Shown here one piece after another: positions 1-7,988 of a stretch of 54,022 bases of DNA (positions are counted from its first letter, which is position 1; each line of letters begins with the position of its first letter). The notes under the pieces were generated by a model. It was not told where the DNA came from. It made no database searches and saw nothing but the letters and a program-made list of their open reading frames with translations. The stretch lies in NCBI GenBank assembly GCA_024223125.1, contig JAAEOP010001093.1:1-54022 (forward strand), read 5' to 3'. The position numbers and the translations under genes are program-made. The stretch comes from Chloroflexota bacterium (GTDB lineage Bacteria > Chloroflexota > Anaerolineae > Promineifilales > Promineifilaceae).

Positions 1-1691
1 AGGACCAACAGCAGCAAAACAAAAGCCACTACATAGTTACGCCAGGTCAACGGCCGCAGCAAACGACGCGAAGCCATATAATCTGGTTCCGTTTCCCCGA
101 CTTCATTCATTTTTTGTACCGGCTCGATTTGAAGCGCTTCGGCAAATTCATTGGGGGCGGCCCACACGGCCGTAATTGGCGCTTGGGCATAATCTCGTTT
201 CAAGCGGGGAAGTCGTTTACGTCTTAGCCGGTGGGCCGTCCACACATTCCCCTCCCGATTTCGGCAATCTTCTGGCGGACAACCAATCACTTGAATGTCG
301 GCCGCACCAGCATCCAAAGCTTTGATCAACACATCTGGCAAAATCGTCCCCACACAAGGTAGGGTAATAATTTCCATGTGCTGATTATTCTGCTCAATAA
401 ACGGTTTAGCCCCCTGCGCGGCATGACGTTCACAGGTAAATATAAGGCGGACAGGTTGGTCAGGGGATTTGGCTTGCGCCATTGTCAAGCGCATCGCTGC
501 CTCGTCCCATAACAAATCGGGCGGTAAATCGTCCCCCATCGTGACCGTATCCCAGTCGCAAGACCCGACGCAGATACCGCAAGAAACGCATAGAGAGGGG
601 TCTTCAATGGCAACATATTTATGCCGTTTACCGTCCTGTCGCTCCACCATTTTAATGGCGTCATAAGGACAATCCAGGGCGCATAAGGTACAGCCGGTAC
701 AGCGGTCTTTGATGATGTTTACTTTGGGGGGTGCGGCCGTTGGCGTTTTGGGGTCGGCTGAACGATCTCGACTGAGCCAGGGGAAGGCGAAAGCTACGGC
801 CGTTACAATCAGCAAAAATATCCACATGAAAATGGCCGTATTTCCGGCCGCCGGTAAAAAGAATAAAAAGATGGGGTCAAGGTGAATTGCTTGCGGCAGC
901 GCTGTCGGGTCGGCCTGGGGCAGCATCGTCAAAGGGAAGGCAATGGCGGCTACGGCCAACACAATGCTCATACCGGCCATCCAATGTAGTTCTGGAAACC
1001 ATTGCGGCCGTTGCAACCGACGTACATGCAGCCAGAAAAATCCGGCCGCAATTAAAAACAGCAGCACATGAACTGCTAAAATAATCAATAAAATCGGCCA
1101 GCTTTTGTCTGTCATTTCCGCTTTTATCAAACCCATCACATAAGCTGTTTCCCAGGGGGTAAAACGGTTCAAAAAGCGGATAAAACTGTCATTGATTAAC
1201 TGCGCCCTCGTATCCCAGACCAACCAGTAACCAGTAACACCGGCCAACCAAAATATGATGGTCAGAACAATGCCTGTCACCCAGGCCAACCAGCGCGGCC
1301 CGCGGAACTGCTCTAAAAATAGGGTGCGGTACGCATGAAGCATTGTCGTAATGACCAACGCCCCCGACGCATACCGGTGTACAGCCCGCATGGTACGAGC
1401 GATAAATTGATTGTCGTATTGAGCTACAGAATCGTAAGAGGCCCAAAAACCATAATGAAAAAAGAGGAACAAGTAAAAGCCTGTGCCTCCGACCACCAGA
1501 AGCAAAAAAACGGCAATAGCGCCAGTATGGTAAAACGGGTTCAACCGGGTATTGCCGATGAGTTGGTTGGCCGGTTTCTCCATAACCAGGCCGATTTTTT
1601 CTAGCCAGGTAGCCCAGGTTGACGGCCGTCGCTGCCATGCTTGTAATGTGGCTTCATCTTCATCTGCGTAGGGGGAGGGTGTCGGGCACAA
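1..1691 (-). CDS. Cytochrome b / 2x[4Fe-4S] ferredoxin / MvhD-type fusion protein, C-terminus beyond window
   Basis: Translating the minus strand gives an open frame running off the left edge. The N-terminal part is cytochrome b: four membrane helices and two His pairs with 13 residues between the ligands (RAVHR to MLHAY, and AVHVL to WLHVR), so both b-heme sites look intact. Two [4Fe-4S] motifs follow, CTGCTLCALDCP and CVSCGICVGSC, near positions 560-710. Then comes an MvhD/FlpD-like domain with Cys in FTCERHA, LPCVG and GCPPEDC (about 280-450), and finally another hydrophobic segment at the edge. This suggests quinol or heme electrons exchanged with Fe-S carriers at the membrane. The start is uncertain: the only ATG (1583) leaves 20 residues of plausible coding upstream, back to a TTG at 1691; no clear ribosome site. 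It follows the cytochrome c gene on the same strand. Confidence 0.8.
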   Translation of the reverse strand, partial: MCPTPSPYADEDEATLQAWQRRPSTWATWLEKIGLVMEKPANQLIGNTRLNPFYHTGAIAVFLLLVVGGTGFYLFLFFHYGFWASYDSVAQYDNQFIARTMRAVHRYASGALVITTMLHAYRTLFLEQFRGPRWLAWVTGIVLTIIFWLAGVTGYWLVWDTRAQLINDSFIRFLNRFTPWETAYVMGLIKAEMTDKSWPILLIILAVHVLLFLIAAGFFWLHVRRLQRPQWFPELHWMAGMSIVLAVAAIAFPLTMLPQADPTALPQAIHLDPIFLFFLPAAGNTAIFMWIFLLIVTAVAFAFPWLSRDRSADPKTPTAAPPKVNIIKDRCTGCTLCALDCPYDAIKMVERQDGKRHKYVAIEDPSLCVSCGICVGSCDWDTVTMGDDLPPDLLWDEAAMRLTMAQAKSPDQPVRLIFTCERHAAQGAKPFIEQNNQHMEIITLPCVGTILPDVLIKALDAGAADIQVIGCPPEDCRNREGNVWTAHRLRRKRLPRLKRDYAQAPITAVWAAPNEFAEALQIEPVQKMNEVGETEPDYMASRRLLRPLTWRNYVVAFVLLLLV

Positions 1692-1700
1692 GGTAATTAG

Positions 1701-1732
1701 GTAACTGGGTAACTGGGTAACTGGGTAACTGG
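1701..1732. repeat. Four perfect tandem copies of GTAACTGG
   Basis: An 8-bp unit is repeated four times without mismatch, then decays into related words (CAATTACC, CAATTACT) up to about 1775. It lies between the cytochrome c stop and the cytochrome b fusion start, so it is in the untranslated spacer or, if the TTG start is wrong, at the very 5' end of the gene. Confidence 0.95.
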
Positions 1733-1780
1733 GCAATTACCCAATTACTAAATCACCCAATTACTCAATTACTAAAATTT

Positions 1781-2215
1781 CTACTTCTGAGTTAACAAGA
1801 ATGCAACCAGGTCGCTCACTTCCTGATCACTCAAATCACTACCAAAATTTGTGTACATAACACCGGCTGTATAGCCATCAGTAATTTCAGTATCCGGCTC
1901 CACAATAGATTGTTTCAGGTACTCTTCAGCGCTCAGGCCAGAGACGGCCGTTTCTGCGGCCGTGGCAATACCCGCATGAGACGGCCCCACCAAAACCACG
2001 CCCTCTTCCAGAGAATGGCAGGTTGTGCAACCTGGCGCGCTGGCCGAGCCAATGGTTGTCTGCTTATACAGCTTTTCACCATTCGCCGCATCGCCACCTG
2101 TTCGCGGAGCAGCCGCATCACCGCCAGAATCACCACTATCGCCCCCGCCGCCACAAGCCGCCAGAACCAAAATCAATGCCAATCCTAATAAAACAATCAC
2201 ATTAAACTTTCGCAT
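1781..2215 (-). CDS. Class I cytochrome c, lipoprotein
   Basis: Monoheme c-type cytochrome of 144 aa, probably an electron carrier on the outer face of the membrane for the neighbouring ba3 oxidase or cytochrome b fusion. It starts MRKFNVIVLL, has a hydrophobic signal ending in the lipobox LAAC, a Gly/Asp/Ser-rich linker, then the heme motif CTTCH near residue 65. The Met in GVMYTNFG near residue 115 is a candidate sixth ligand. The ATG at 2215 is preferred to an upstream ATG because GGAGGTG lies 8 nt before it and the signal peptide then begins normally. Confidence 0.9.
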   Translation of the reverse strand: MRKFNVIVLLGLALILVLAACGGGGDSGDSGGDAAAPRTGGDAANGEKLYKQTTIGSASAPGCTTCHSLEEGVVLVGPSHAGIATAAETAVSGLSAEEYLKQSIVEPDTEITDGYTAGVMYTNFGSDLSDQEVSDLVAFLLTQK

Positions 2216-2250
2216 TTTGTAACACCTCCAAAACATATAATTATTATGCA

Positions 2251-2371
2251 TTATCGTAAACTTAAGGATTTGTCATTCCCGCGAAGGCGGGAATCCACTC
2301 GTGTAAAGGAAGATGGATTCCTGCCTTCGCTGGAATGACAGTAGGAAAATATTCGTGAAGTTTACGAATAT
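2251..2371. repeat. Nested palindromic element with dRS3-like core
   Basis: The core has GTCATTCCCGCGAAGGCGGG followed, after a short loop, by its diverged inverted copy ending CTGGAATGAC. Outer arms TCGTAAACTT and AAGTTTACGA flank it. The ATTCCC-N-GGGAAT core matches dRS3-type repeats known from Neisseria and many other bacteria. A second copy of the core family is at 53436-53501. It separates cytochrome c from oxidase subunit I. Confidence 0.85.
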
Positions 2372-2459
2372 GAATTATTATGAAAAAGATTTAAGGTTCG
2401 TAGTAACCGCTTCAGCAGTTAAACGGCTATAGCCATTACTACAAACCACCAACCACTAA

Positions 2460-4097
2460 TTACCACGGTTTGAAACCGGGTGAAGTCAACTCTATATTCG
2501 TTATCATGTCAATTAAAATAGGTCCGTAGGCAACCAGGATTAAAACAATCGTTACCACCAGCCACGGCCGCCAGGTGTCTAACCAACCGGGAACTTCTTC
2601 ATCAGCTTGATAACGTTCAGCGACTGGCATTTCAATCGGTTCTTCCAGTCGTTTCTTTTGGGTTACGGTGCCGATCAAATTGATGTATAGCAATAAACCG
2701 CTAATGCCTAAGATTGTTCCCCCAATCGCTGCTTCAATCAGCAATGGCTGCCAATCAGATGCCGCATACGGGGCTACACCCAACATCATACGTCGGGGAA
2801 CCTGGAAGTTTAAGCCAATGACATGCAGTCCATTAGACATCAGCAGCATACCCACAAACCACGTCCACGCTTGCCACAGCCCCAACTTACGGCTAAACAA
2901 AGGCTTACCGGCTAACTTGGGTAACATCCAATAGAGGATACCAAAGAAACTAAGCGTTACGGCCGATCCAACCGTCAGATGGAAATGGCCTGGAACCCAC
3001 ATCGTATTATGAATAGCCAGATTCATGTTATAGCTGGCGTTGGTTAAGCCGCCAATACCGCCAAACACAAATAAAATCATAGCCAGATTTTGGGCTACAA
3101 ATGAAGGATTGCCCCAGGGCAATTTACGCACCCAACCCAACAAACCAGTGCCGCCATTGGCGCGGCCGCCAATTTCCATCGAAGCCACAACCGTAAAAGC
3201 AGTCAGCATACTGGGCAGGAACAAGCCAAAAGTCAGCACAAAGTGAACCACCTTCCATCCCTGCGGTACACCGGGGTCTACAAATTGATGGTGAATACCC
3301 ACCGGAATAGACAAAGCCAGGAACAACCAGAAAACCAGCCGCGCCAATGATTCACTGAACATTTTGCCGCCTACCTGTTTGGGAATCATCGCATACCAGG
3401 AAATGTAAGCCGGCAGCAGCCAGAAGTAAACCAACGGATGACCGGTAAACCAGAAAAATGTACGGTTCAATTGGGGGTCTGTCCCTTCAATGAGACCAAA
3501 CGACCAGGGAATAATAAAGACAAGCAGTTCAATGGCGACGCCCAAAGTAGCAATTTGCCACATCACCATTGTAATGATGCTGGCCAGAGCAATGAACGGG
3601 GTTTCTACGCCCTTATTTTCTTTGCGCCAGACAATATAAGTGGCATAAAAACCATAACCGCCCACCCAGGAACCCACAACAACCAAAACCAATCCAATAT
3701 AGAAGAAAGGATTAGCTTGCATAGGTGGATAAAAAGTAAACAGAACTGTCGCCAGATTCAACAAGATGGGAATAGCAGCCATAACCACCCCAACTATCAT
3801 CAAAATAAGCGAAAGAAGGTTGACTTTGGGATGGGTCAATTCTCTTTTTAGGCTGCGGGGAATAATGAAAGTAAAGAACCCTACAATGAAGAAGGTCGTC
3901 CATACTAGCGCATTTAATACAGCATGAATCGTCAATCCCTGATAATAACTGGCTAATCCAATATTATTCAGGGCTGTATACAAGTTTATGCCCACATGCT
4001 CCAATTTTTGTAAGGGGCCAAGCAAGCCGCCAATAAAGAGGGTCGCTAACCCAACGCCGATATACCAGGCTGTGAGTTTATCAGTTTTTTTATACAT
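2460..4097 (-). CDS. cbaA: ba3-type (B-family) heme-copper oxidase subunit I
   Basis: Catalytic subunit of a terminal oxidase that reduces O2 to water and pumps protons across the cytoplasmic membrane; 545 aa with 12 or more hydrophobic segments. Seen motifs: heme b His in GLTIHAVLNALVW (about residue 58); GHPLVYFWLLP (Cu-B His and the cross-linked Tyr region, about residue 220); GIHHQFVDPG (Cu-B His pair, about 267); VPGHFHLTVG (high- and low-spin heme His, about 365). The GHPLVYFW form and subunit order IIa-II-I match the Thermus ba3 operon. GGAGG lies 9 nt before the ATG. It is the last gene of the cbaD-cbaB-cbaA group. Confidence 0.95.
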   Translation of the reverse strand: MYKKTDKLTAWYIGVGLATLFIGGLLGPLQKLEHVGINLYTALNNIGLASYYQGLTIHAVLNALVWTTFFIVGFFTFIIPRSLKRELTHPKVNLLSLILMIVGVVMAAIPILLNLATVLFTFYPPMQANPFFYIGLVLVVVGSWVGGYGFYATYIVWRKENKGVETPFIALASIITMVMWQIATLGVAIELLVFIIPWSFGLIEGTDPQLNRTFFWFTGHPLVYFWLLPAYISWYAMIPKQVGGKMFSESLARLVFWLFLALSIPVGIHHQFVDPGVPQGWKVVHFVLTFGLFLPSMLTAFTVVASMEIGGRANGGTGLLGWVRKLPWGNPSFVAQNLAMILFVFGGIGGLTNASYNMNLAIHNTMWVPGHFHLTVGSAVTLSFFGILYWMLPKLAGKPLFSRKLGLWQAWTWFVGMLLMSNGLHVIGLNFQVPRRMMLGVAPYAASDWQPLLIEAAIGGTILGISGLLLYINLIGTVTQKKRLEEPIEMPVAERYQADEEVPGWLDTWRPWLVVTIVLILVAYGPILIDMITNIELTSPGFKPW

Positions 4098-4168
4098 AAA
4101 ATTTCCTCCAAAAGCTGGTCAGAATGATGATACTCGGCGGGATCATCATAATTCCAGCGCCTCAATCG

Positions 4169-4654
4169 TTACTCTTCTACTACTATCGTGCCGTACATCG
4201 TGTGATGTCCTATGCCACAATATTCATTACACATAAAGTTGTACTCGCCCGGCTCATCAAATGTTGCCGTCAGCTTAGATACCTGTCCTGGTATGATCAT
4301 CATATTGACATTGGTATCTTCTAGAATAAAGCCGTGCTGCACATCTTTACTGGTTATATAAAATGTAATGGATGCCCCTTTAGGAATAGTGATGCGGTTG
4401 GGTGAAAACGACCATATCTGGGACAGAATGTATGCTTCGTACTTATTCGGCGCCAATTCCCGCACCCGCTCATCCACCGGGTCGCCCCAGGGAGATGCAC
4501 CTGGCGTGGCTACTATTCGCGGGTCTACTCGTTCATACGCCGTCGGCACCTGAATGCCATAGGCAAAGGCGCTTACCATCAACGCCGTAGCGAAGAGAAG
4601 CAGGAGAAAGATGGAAATGGCAATATAGTTTCGTTCGCGGCGGTCTAGATGCAT
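4169..4654 (-). CDS. cbaB: ba3-type cytochrome c oxidase subunit II (Cu-A)
   Basis: Electron-entry subunit, 161 aa: one N-terminal membrane helix (IAISIFLLLLFATALMVSAF) and an outside-facing cupredoxin domain. The Cu-A site is complete: His in VQHGF, then CNEYCGIGHHTM (two Cys, Glu, His, Met). The start at 4654 (MHLDRRERNY) is chosen over a longer frame to 4702 because GAGGAG lies 10 nt upstream and the extra residues come from the overlapping cbaD reading frame. Its ATG overlaps the cbaD stop (TAATG), implying translational coupling. Confidence 0.95.
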   Translation of the reverse strand: MHLDRRERNYIAISIFLLLLFATALMVSAFAYGIQVPTAYERVDPRIVATPGASPWGDPVDERVRELAPNKYEAYILSQIWSFSPNRITIPKGASITFYITSKDVQHGFILEDTNVNMMIIPGQVSKLTATFDEPGEYNFMCNEYCGIGHHTMYGTIVVEE

Positions 4655-4785
4655 TAGCCCGTCACTCCTCGAGACAGCAATGTCAAATACACACTGCCCC
4701 ACAATGCAATAATCAATAAGATGAAAATAACCATTATGGTTATCGTGCCGGCCGGCGTTTTGTACTCTTTCTTCTCTTGATCCAT
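4654..4785 (-). CDS. cbaD: ba3-type oxidase small subunit IIa, 43 aa
   Basis: A 43-residue protein with one membrane helix in its middle (ITIMVIFILLIIALWGSVYL), a charged start (MDQEKKEYKTPAG) and a basic end. AAGGAGG lies 8 nt before the ATG and the stop overlaps the start of subunit II. Size, single helix and place immediately before subunit II match subunit IIa of Thermus ba3 oxidase, which packs against subunit I. The identification is by position and topology, not by a catalytic motif. Confidence 0.8.
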   Translation of the reverse strand: MDQEKKEYKTPAGTITIMVIFILLIIALWGSVYLTLLSRGVTG

Positions 4786-4805
4786 TAGAAAAACCTCCTT
4801 CTTCT

Positions 4806-4850
4806 AGTTAGTTGCAAGTTGCGAGTTGCAAGTTGCAGGTTACAAGTAAA
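4806..4850. repeat. Tandem word repeat (GTTGCAA-type)
   Basis: Degenerate tandem copies of GTTGCAA / GTTGCGA between the SCO gene and cbaD. The same word recurs at 24178-24200, 43428-43475 and, as its complement, 46783-46815. Confidence 0.85.
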
Positions 4851-4864
4851 ACAATAAACGGCCG

Positions 4865-5500
4865 CTAATCTCGAATGAGATACCGTAAATCAGTGGCAAT
4901 ATCTTCGCCGGGGGTGTCAAATGAGTATAGTAGTCGGAGACGGCCATTTTTATCCAAAGCCATTACCGTAGCTGTATGATCAATTAGATAACCAGTAGCC
5001 GGGGTTCCCTCATGCCTTTCATAAAAGATGCCTAATGGGGCGCTGGCCGCCACAATTTCATCCTCCGTGCCCGTCAATCCAATAAATGAAGGGTGGAAAT
5101 GGGCCATATACTCCGCCAGCGCTTCCGGCGTATCCCTTTCCGGGTCCAACGAGATCATGAAAACCTGTACATTATCCGCTTTATTACCTAATTCGGCCAC
5201 CGTTTTCTTCAGTTCGCTTAACGTAGCCGGGCATACATCGGGGCAGAAGGTATAACCATAATAAAGCAGCACCACTTTACCCCGATAATCTACCAGATTA
5301 ACCGGCTGGCCCCCCGGTCCCGTCAGCTTAAAGTTAGTAACCGGCGCATCAGAATTGACGATCATACCGTTGTAGTTGGGCGGCAAAAATCTTGTCAGTA
5401 AGATCCAGCCCAATCCTATGCCAATCACCAAACCCACCACTGCCAATAAGATGGTGCGGGTACGCCGAGGTTGGTTCTTCTGTTCGGGTTCTTCTGTCAT
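4865..5500 (-). CDS. SCO1/SenC/PrrC family copper chaperone
   Basis: Membrane-anchored thioredoxin-fold protein that delivers copper to or reduces the Cu-A site of oxidase subunit II. About 211 aa: N-terminal helix (ILLAVVGLVIGIGLGWILL), then the Cu motif FCPDVCP and the distal His in YLIDHTATVM, so all three expected ligands are present. It lies directly upstream of the oxidase genes on the same strand. Start uncertain: ATG 5500 (MTEEPEQK) or ATG 5527; the upstream one lies in repeat-like sequence and neither has a good ribosome site. Confidence 0.9.
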   Translation of the reverse strand: MTEEPEQKNQPRRTRTILLAVVGLVIGIGLGWILLTRFLPPNYNGMIVNSDAPVTNFKLTGPGGQPVNLVDYRGKVVLLYYGYTFCPDVCPATLSELKKTVAELGNKADNVQVFMISLDPERDTPEALAEYMAHFHPSFIGLTGTEDEIVAASAPLGIFYERHEGTPATGYLIDHTATVMALDKNGRLRLLYSFDTPGEDIATDLRYLIRD

Positions 5501-5563
5501 TGTTGTCACTCGTTTTTCGTGATTCATGCTTCGAGTTACGAATCACGGATTACGACTTACCTA

Positions 5564-6274
5564 TTAACGTGGATAGCATAAAAAGAGGTGTGCGGCTTCA
5601 TAAGCCAACTTAGATGCTCCCTCGCTGTTGTGTGCTTCTTCGGCCAATAAACCGATGTCGCGTAGGATAATGTTGGTGTCAGGCACGGCCGTGCGATATT
5701 CTGCCCGCAATATGCCATTACCATCTACTAACATAAAGGCTGGGTCAAACTTGATACCATTCTCTTTCTCAGTGTAAAAAATGCTAAATCCCCCCCCAAT
5801 AACCGACCTAATCTGTACCGGGGAACCGGTAACTAAATGCCAGATATTGGGGTCAGCGCCAATTTGATCTGCATATACTGCCAGATGTTCAGGGGTATCA
5901 TGTTCCGGGTCAATCGTAATCGTGACCAGATTAAGGGGGATGCCACCGGCTTCTATTTCATCTAACTGGGCCTGTACATCAGCCATGATGGGGCTAGTTT
6001 GAGGACAATTTGCCTGACAGCGAGCATAAGTGAAGTTGTATAAGGTAATGCCGCCACGCATATCTTCATTAGATATTTGTACTCCAGATTGATCAGTCAG
6101 ACGAAAGCCAGGCGCCAAAGTAATACGGGGTAGCACGACGACCGGCCGTAAAGTCACAAACAACCCCAATGTCAGAGCAATGAACAGAAAGGCGCCAAAG
6201 AAAATTTGCCAGATGAGGGCTATGCGGGGGCCAGACGGCCGTGTTACCTCAGAGGTTGTTGCCGCCAAAATCAT
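5564..6274 (-). CDS. SCO-like protein lacking the distal copper-ligand His
   Basis: 236 aa: N-terminal helix (about residues 19-45), then a thioredoxin-like domain with CQANCP (equivalent to CPDVCP in the paralogue next door) and the family pattern ITIDPEHDTPE. Where SCO proteins have Asp-His-Thr/Ala this one reads FDPAFMLVDGNG, so the third Cu ligand is replaced. It could be a thiol reductase for the Cu-A site or a variant chaperone; that is inference. GGAGGAG sits only 3 nt before the ATG. Downstream of Rrf2 and upstream of the canonical SCO gene. Confidence 0.85.
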   Translation of the reverse strand: MILAATTSEVTRPSGPRIALIWQIFFGAFLFIALTLGLFVTLRPVVVLPRITLAPGFRLTDQSGVQISNEDMRGGITLYNFTYARCQANCPQTSPIMADVQAQLDEIEAGGIPLNLVTITIDPEHDTPEHLAVYADQIGADPNIWHLVTGSPVQIRSVIGGGFSIFYTEKENGIKFDPAFMLVDGNGILRAEYRTAVPDTNIILRDIGLLAEEAHNSEGASKLAYEAAHLFLCYPR

Positions 6275-6302
6275 TCTCCTCCATTAGCATTAACTTAAAC
6301 AC

Positions 6303-6353
6303 AGACCTTGCAGGTTTTGACACAGACCACCTATTCAGAAACCTGCAAGGTCT
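6303..6353. repeat. Inverted repeat, 15-bp perfect arms
   Basis: Arms AGACCTTGCAGGTTT (6303-6317) and AAACCTGCAAGGTCT (6339-6353) with a 21-bp loop, between the Rrf2 gene and the SCO-like gene. A related, longer palindrome lies on the other side of Rrf2 (6866-6957). Confidence 0.9.
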
Positions 6354-6364
6354 TAAGTTCACCT

Positions 6365-6856
6365 TTATGCTTTCTCCTCAATCACCTGCATATCCACATG
6401 ATGAATTAGATACGGAATGTGGTCGCGTTGGCGCGGCCATTTCTGTAGCTGACGCGCCTCGGCAGCCAGAATATCCAATGTTGCCGCTTGCATCTTTTCC
6501 ACAATCATTGTTTGCAATTCACCCCAAATATCATGCGCCGGACAAAACAAATCCCGTTCACATTCCTGGGGTCGACGCATACAAATATTCAAACAAATCG
6601 GTCCTTCAATAGCTTCCAGAATTTGTTGTATGTTAATCTGGTCAGCAGCATGATTCAAACACAGACCGCCATGTGGGCCGGCTTGTGTACGGACTAATCC
6701 AGCCTTTACCAAATCGGCCGTAATCTTGTGCAAAAATGCTTTGGGTACATTGGTTCGTTGGGAAATCTGCCGCGACGGAACACATTTCCCGGCTCGTAAA
6801 GCCAGTTCAAGCATAATTCGGACAGCGTAATCGGCGCGGCGGCTAATTTGAAACAT
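6365..6856 (-). CDS. Rrf2-family Fe-S type transcriptional regulator
   Basis: 163 aa winged-helix regulator. The start MFQISRRADYAVRIMLELA is the classic Rrf2 opening, followed by the recognition region (SRQISQRTNVPKAFLHKITADL) and the wing AGPHGGLCL. Cysteines cluster in CLNICMRRPQECERDLFC (about residues 88-106), as in NsrR/IscR/RsrR relatives that hold a redox- or NO-sensitive Fe-S cluster. It is first in line for the SCO/oxidase genes and so may regulate respiration; that is inference from position. No Shine-Dalgarno; TATAGT, in the palindrome end at 6869-6874, is 12 nt before the ATG. Confidence 0.9.
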   Translation of the reverse strand: MFQISRRADYAVRIMLELALRAGKCVPSRQISQRTNVPKAFLHKITADLVKAGLVRTQAGPHGGLCLNHAADQINIQQILEAIEGPICLNICMRRPQECERDLFCPAHDIWGELQTMIVEKMQAATLDILAAEARQLQKWPRQRDHIPYLIHHVDMQVIEEKA

Positions 6857-6865
6857 ATTGATATT

Positions 6866-6957
6866 GTCACTATACAGACCTGCGAGGTTTCCACCAGAGA
6901 CGTGGGGTGCAAATAGTGCACAAAATCTCGTAGGTCTCTTGAGAGGCTGTATAGTTA
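6866..6957. repeat. Long imperfect palindrome upstream of Rrf2 gene
   Basis: Outer arms GTCACTATACAG (6866-6877) and CTGTATAGTTAC (6946-6957), inner arms AGACCTGCGAGGTTT (6876-6890) and AAATCTCGTAGGTCT (6923-6937, two mismatches). The inner word resembles the arms at 6303-6353, and GTGACTATACAG recurs at about 47077. The outer arm supplies a TATAGT box oriented toward Rrf2. Confidence 0.8.
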
Positions 6958-7025
6958 CTTAATGTTGACCAAAGCAGTCAAGGTTAAGGTACCATAAATT
7001 TACCTTAGCCCTGGCTCCTCTATTA

Positions 7026-7039
7026 GTGACAAATGTCAC
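7026..7039. promoter_or_regulatory. Palindrome GTGACAAATGTCAC, operator candidate
   Basis: A 14-bp near-perfect palindrome in the divergent spacer (6857-7268) between Rrf2 and the DUF3307/CRP operon; the half-site TGACATTTATCA follows at about 7050. The rest of the spacer is the palindrome at 6866-6957, the CRP-type box at 7102 and word repeats (GTGGATTG / ATCCACTA) at 7214-7262. Confidence 0.5.
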
Positions 7040-7101
7040 AAGCCGCATATGACATTTATCACCCTCATTTATCAAGTTGATTGGCAAGCTTGCCTGCATG
7101 T

Positions 7102-7117
7102 TGTGATGGATTTCACA
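7102..7117. promoter_or_regulatory. crp box: CRP-type box TGTGATGGATTTCACA
   Basis: Exact TGTGA-N6-TCACA, the consensus of CRP-family binding sites, about 165 bp before the operon that encodes a CRP/FNR-family regulator (7985-8731). Autoregulation, or control of the divergent Rrf2 gene, is likely but inferred. Confidence 0.65.
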
Positions 7118-7283
7118 GCGATTCTTTATATTGTGTTATACGATGAGGTTAAGAGTAAAAAAGGTGACGGGAGCAGCAGCCACCAATATCTGAAATCAAT
7201 AGATAATGGGAGTTAGTGGATTGTGGTTGGTAGCTTGTACTATCCACCATCTACTATCCACTAATTAAATGGAGACACACAAA

Positions 7284-7988
7284 ATGATATTAGCAATGAT
7301 TCTGGCTCATTTAGTAGGCGATTATATTTTGCAATGGAATTCTCTGGCGGCGTGGAAGGCGCGAGAGATGAAAGGGGTTATTGTGCATTGTTTGGTGTTA
7401 ACGGCCGTGACCCTCCTCTTTGCCGCCCTCATTGACCCCACTTTTCTACCCTGGGCAATCTTCATCAGTGTCATGCACTTTTTAATTGATACCTTTGGCT
7501 TAAAATTCAAACTGCCCATTTCTCCGTTGGGTCGGTTTACGGTAGATCAGTTGGCTCATTTTGCCGTCATTTTCATCGCTCTGGCTGGCGGCGGTTATAT
7601 TGATCTGGGCTTTCTCAGCGGCAGTCTGACCCAGGGATTGCAAAGTGACCGCCTAATGCTTTATCTAATGGGCTATGCTTTTGTGACCATGCCTGCCTGG
7701 ATACTGGTGAAGTTTACTGCCTACGGTTTGGTAAAAGGGACAGCGCCAGAATTTGGCGATAACAGCAAATATTTGGGCATTTTTGAACGGCTGCTCATAG
7801 TAACATTTGTCGCTCTGGGTCAATTTTATCTGGCTCCCCTCATCATTCTGCCCCGGTTTGTTATGGAATGGCCCCAGGTAGTGCGGACGGAGCAAACGGC
7901 CGTTTATCTGGCCGAACTACTGTCCAGCGTTATCATGGCTGTCGCTATCGGACTGCTTTTCTGGCTCATGCAAGGAGGTCTGTTATGA
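7284..7988 (+). CDS. DUF3307 integral membrane protein
   Basis: 234 aa, mostly hydrophobic, with the DUF3307 signature MILAHLVGDYILQ at the start and a second family pattern VMHFLIDTFGLKF (about residue 70) then TVDQLAHFAVIF. The role of the family is unknown. The ATG at 7284 is preferred to the one at 7269: the bases GGAG at 7271-7274, overlapping the first ATG, form the ribosome site for the second. Its stop overlaps the start of the CRP-like gene (ATGA), so the two are co-translated. Confidence 0.85.
   Translation: MILAMILAHLVGDYILQWNSLAAWKAREMKGVIVHCLVLTAVTLLFAALIDPTFLPWAIFISVMHFLIDTFGLKFKLPISPLGRFTVDQLAHFAVIFIALAGGGYIDLGFLSGSLTQGLQSDRLMLYLMGYAFVTMPAWILVKFTAYGLVKGTAPEFGDNSKYLGIFERLLIVTFVALGQFYLAPLIILPRFVMEWPQVVRTEQTAVYLAELLSSVIMAVAIGLLFWLMQGGLL

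Noticed and set aside
1189..1638. 149-codon minus-strand frame starting MAATAVNLGY
   Set aside because: It is a frame-shifted reading of the cytochrome b segment; the adjacent frame gives intact helices and heme ligands.
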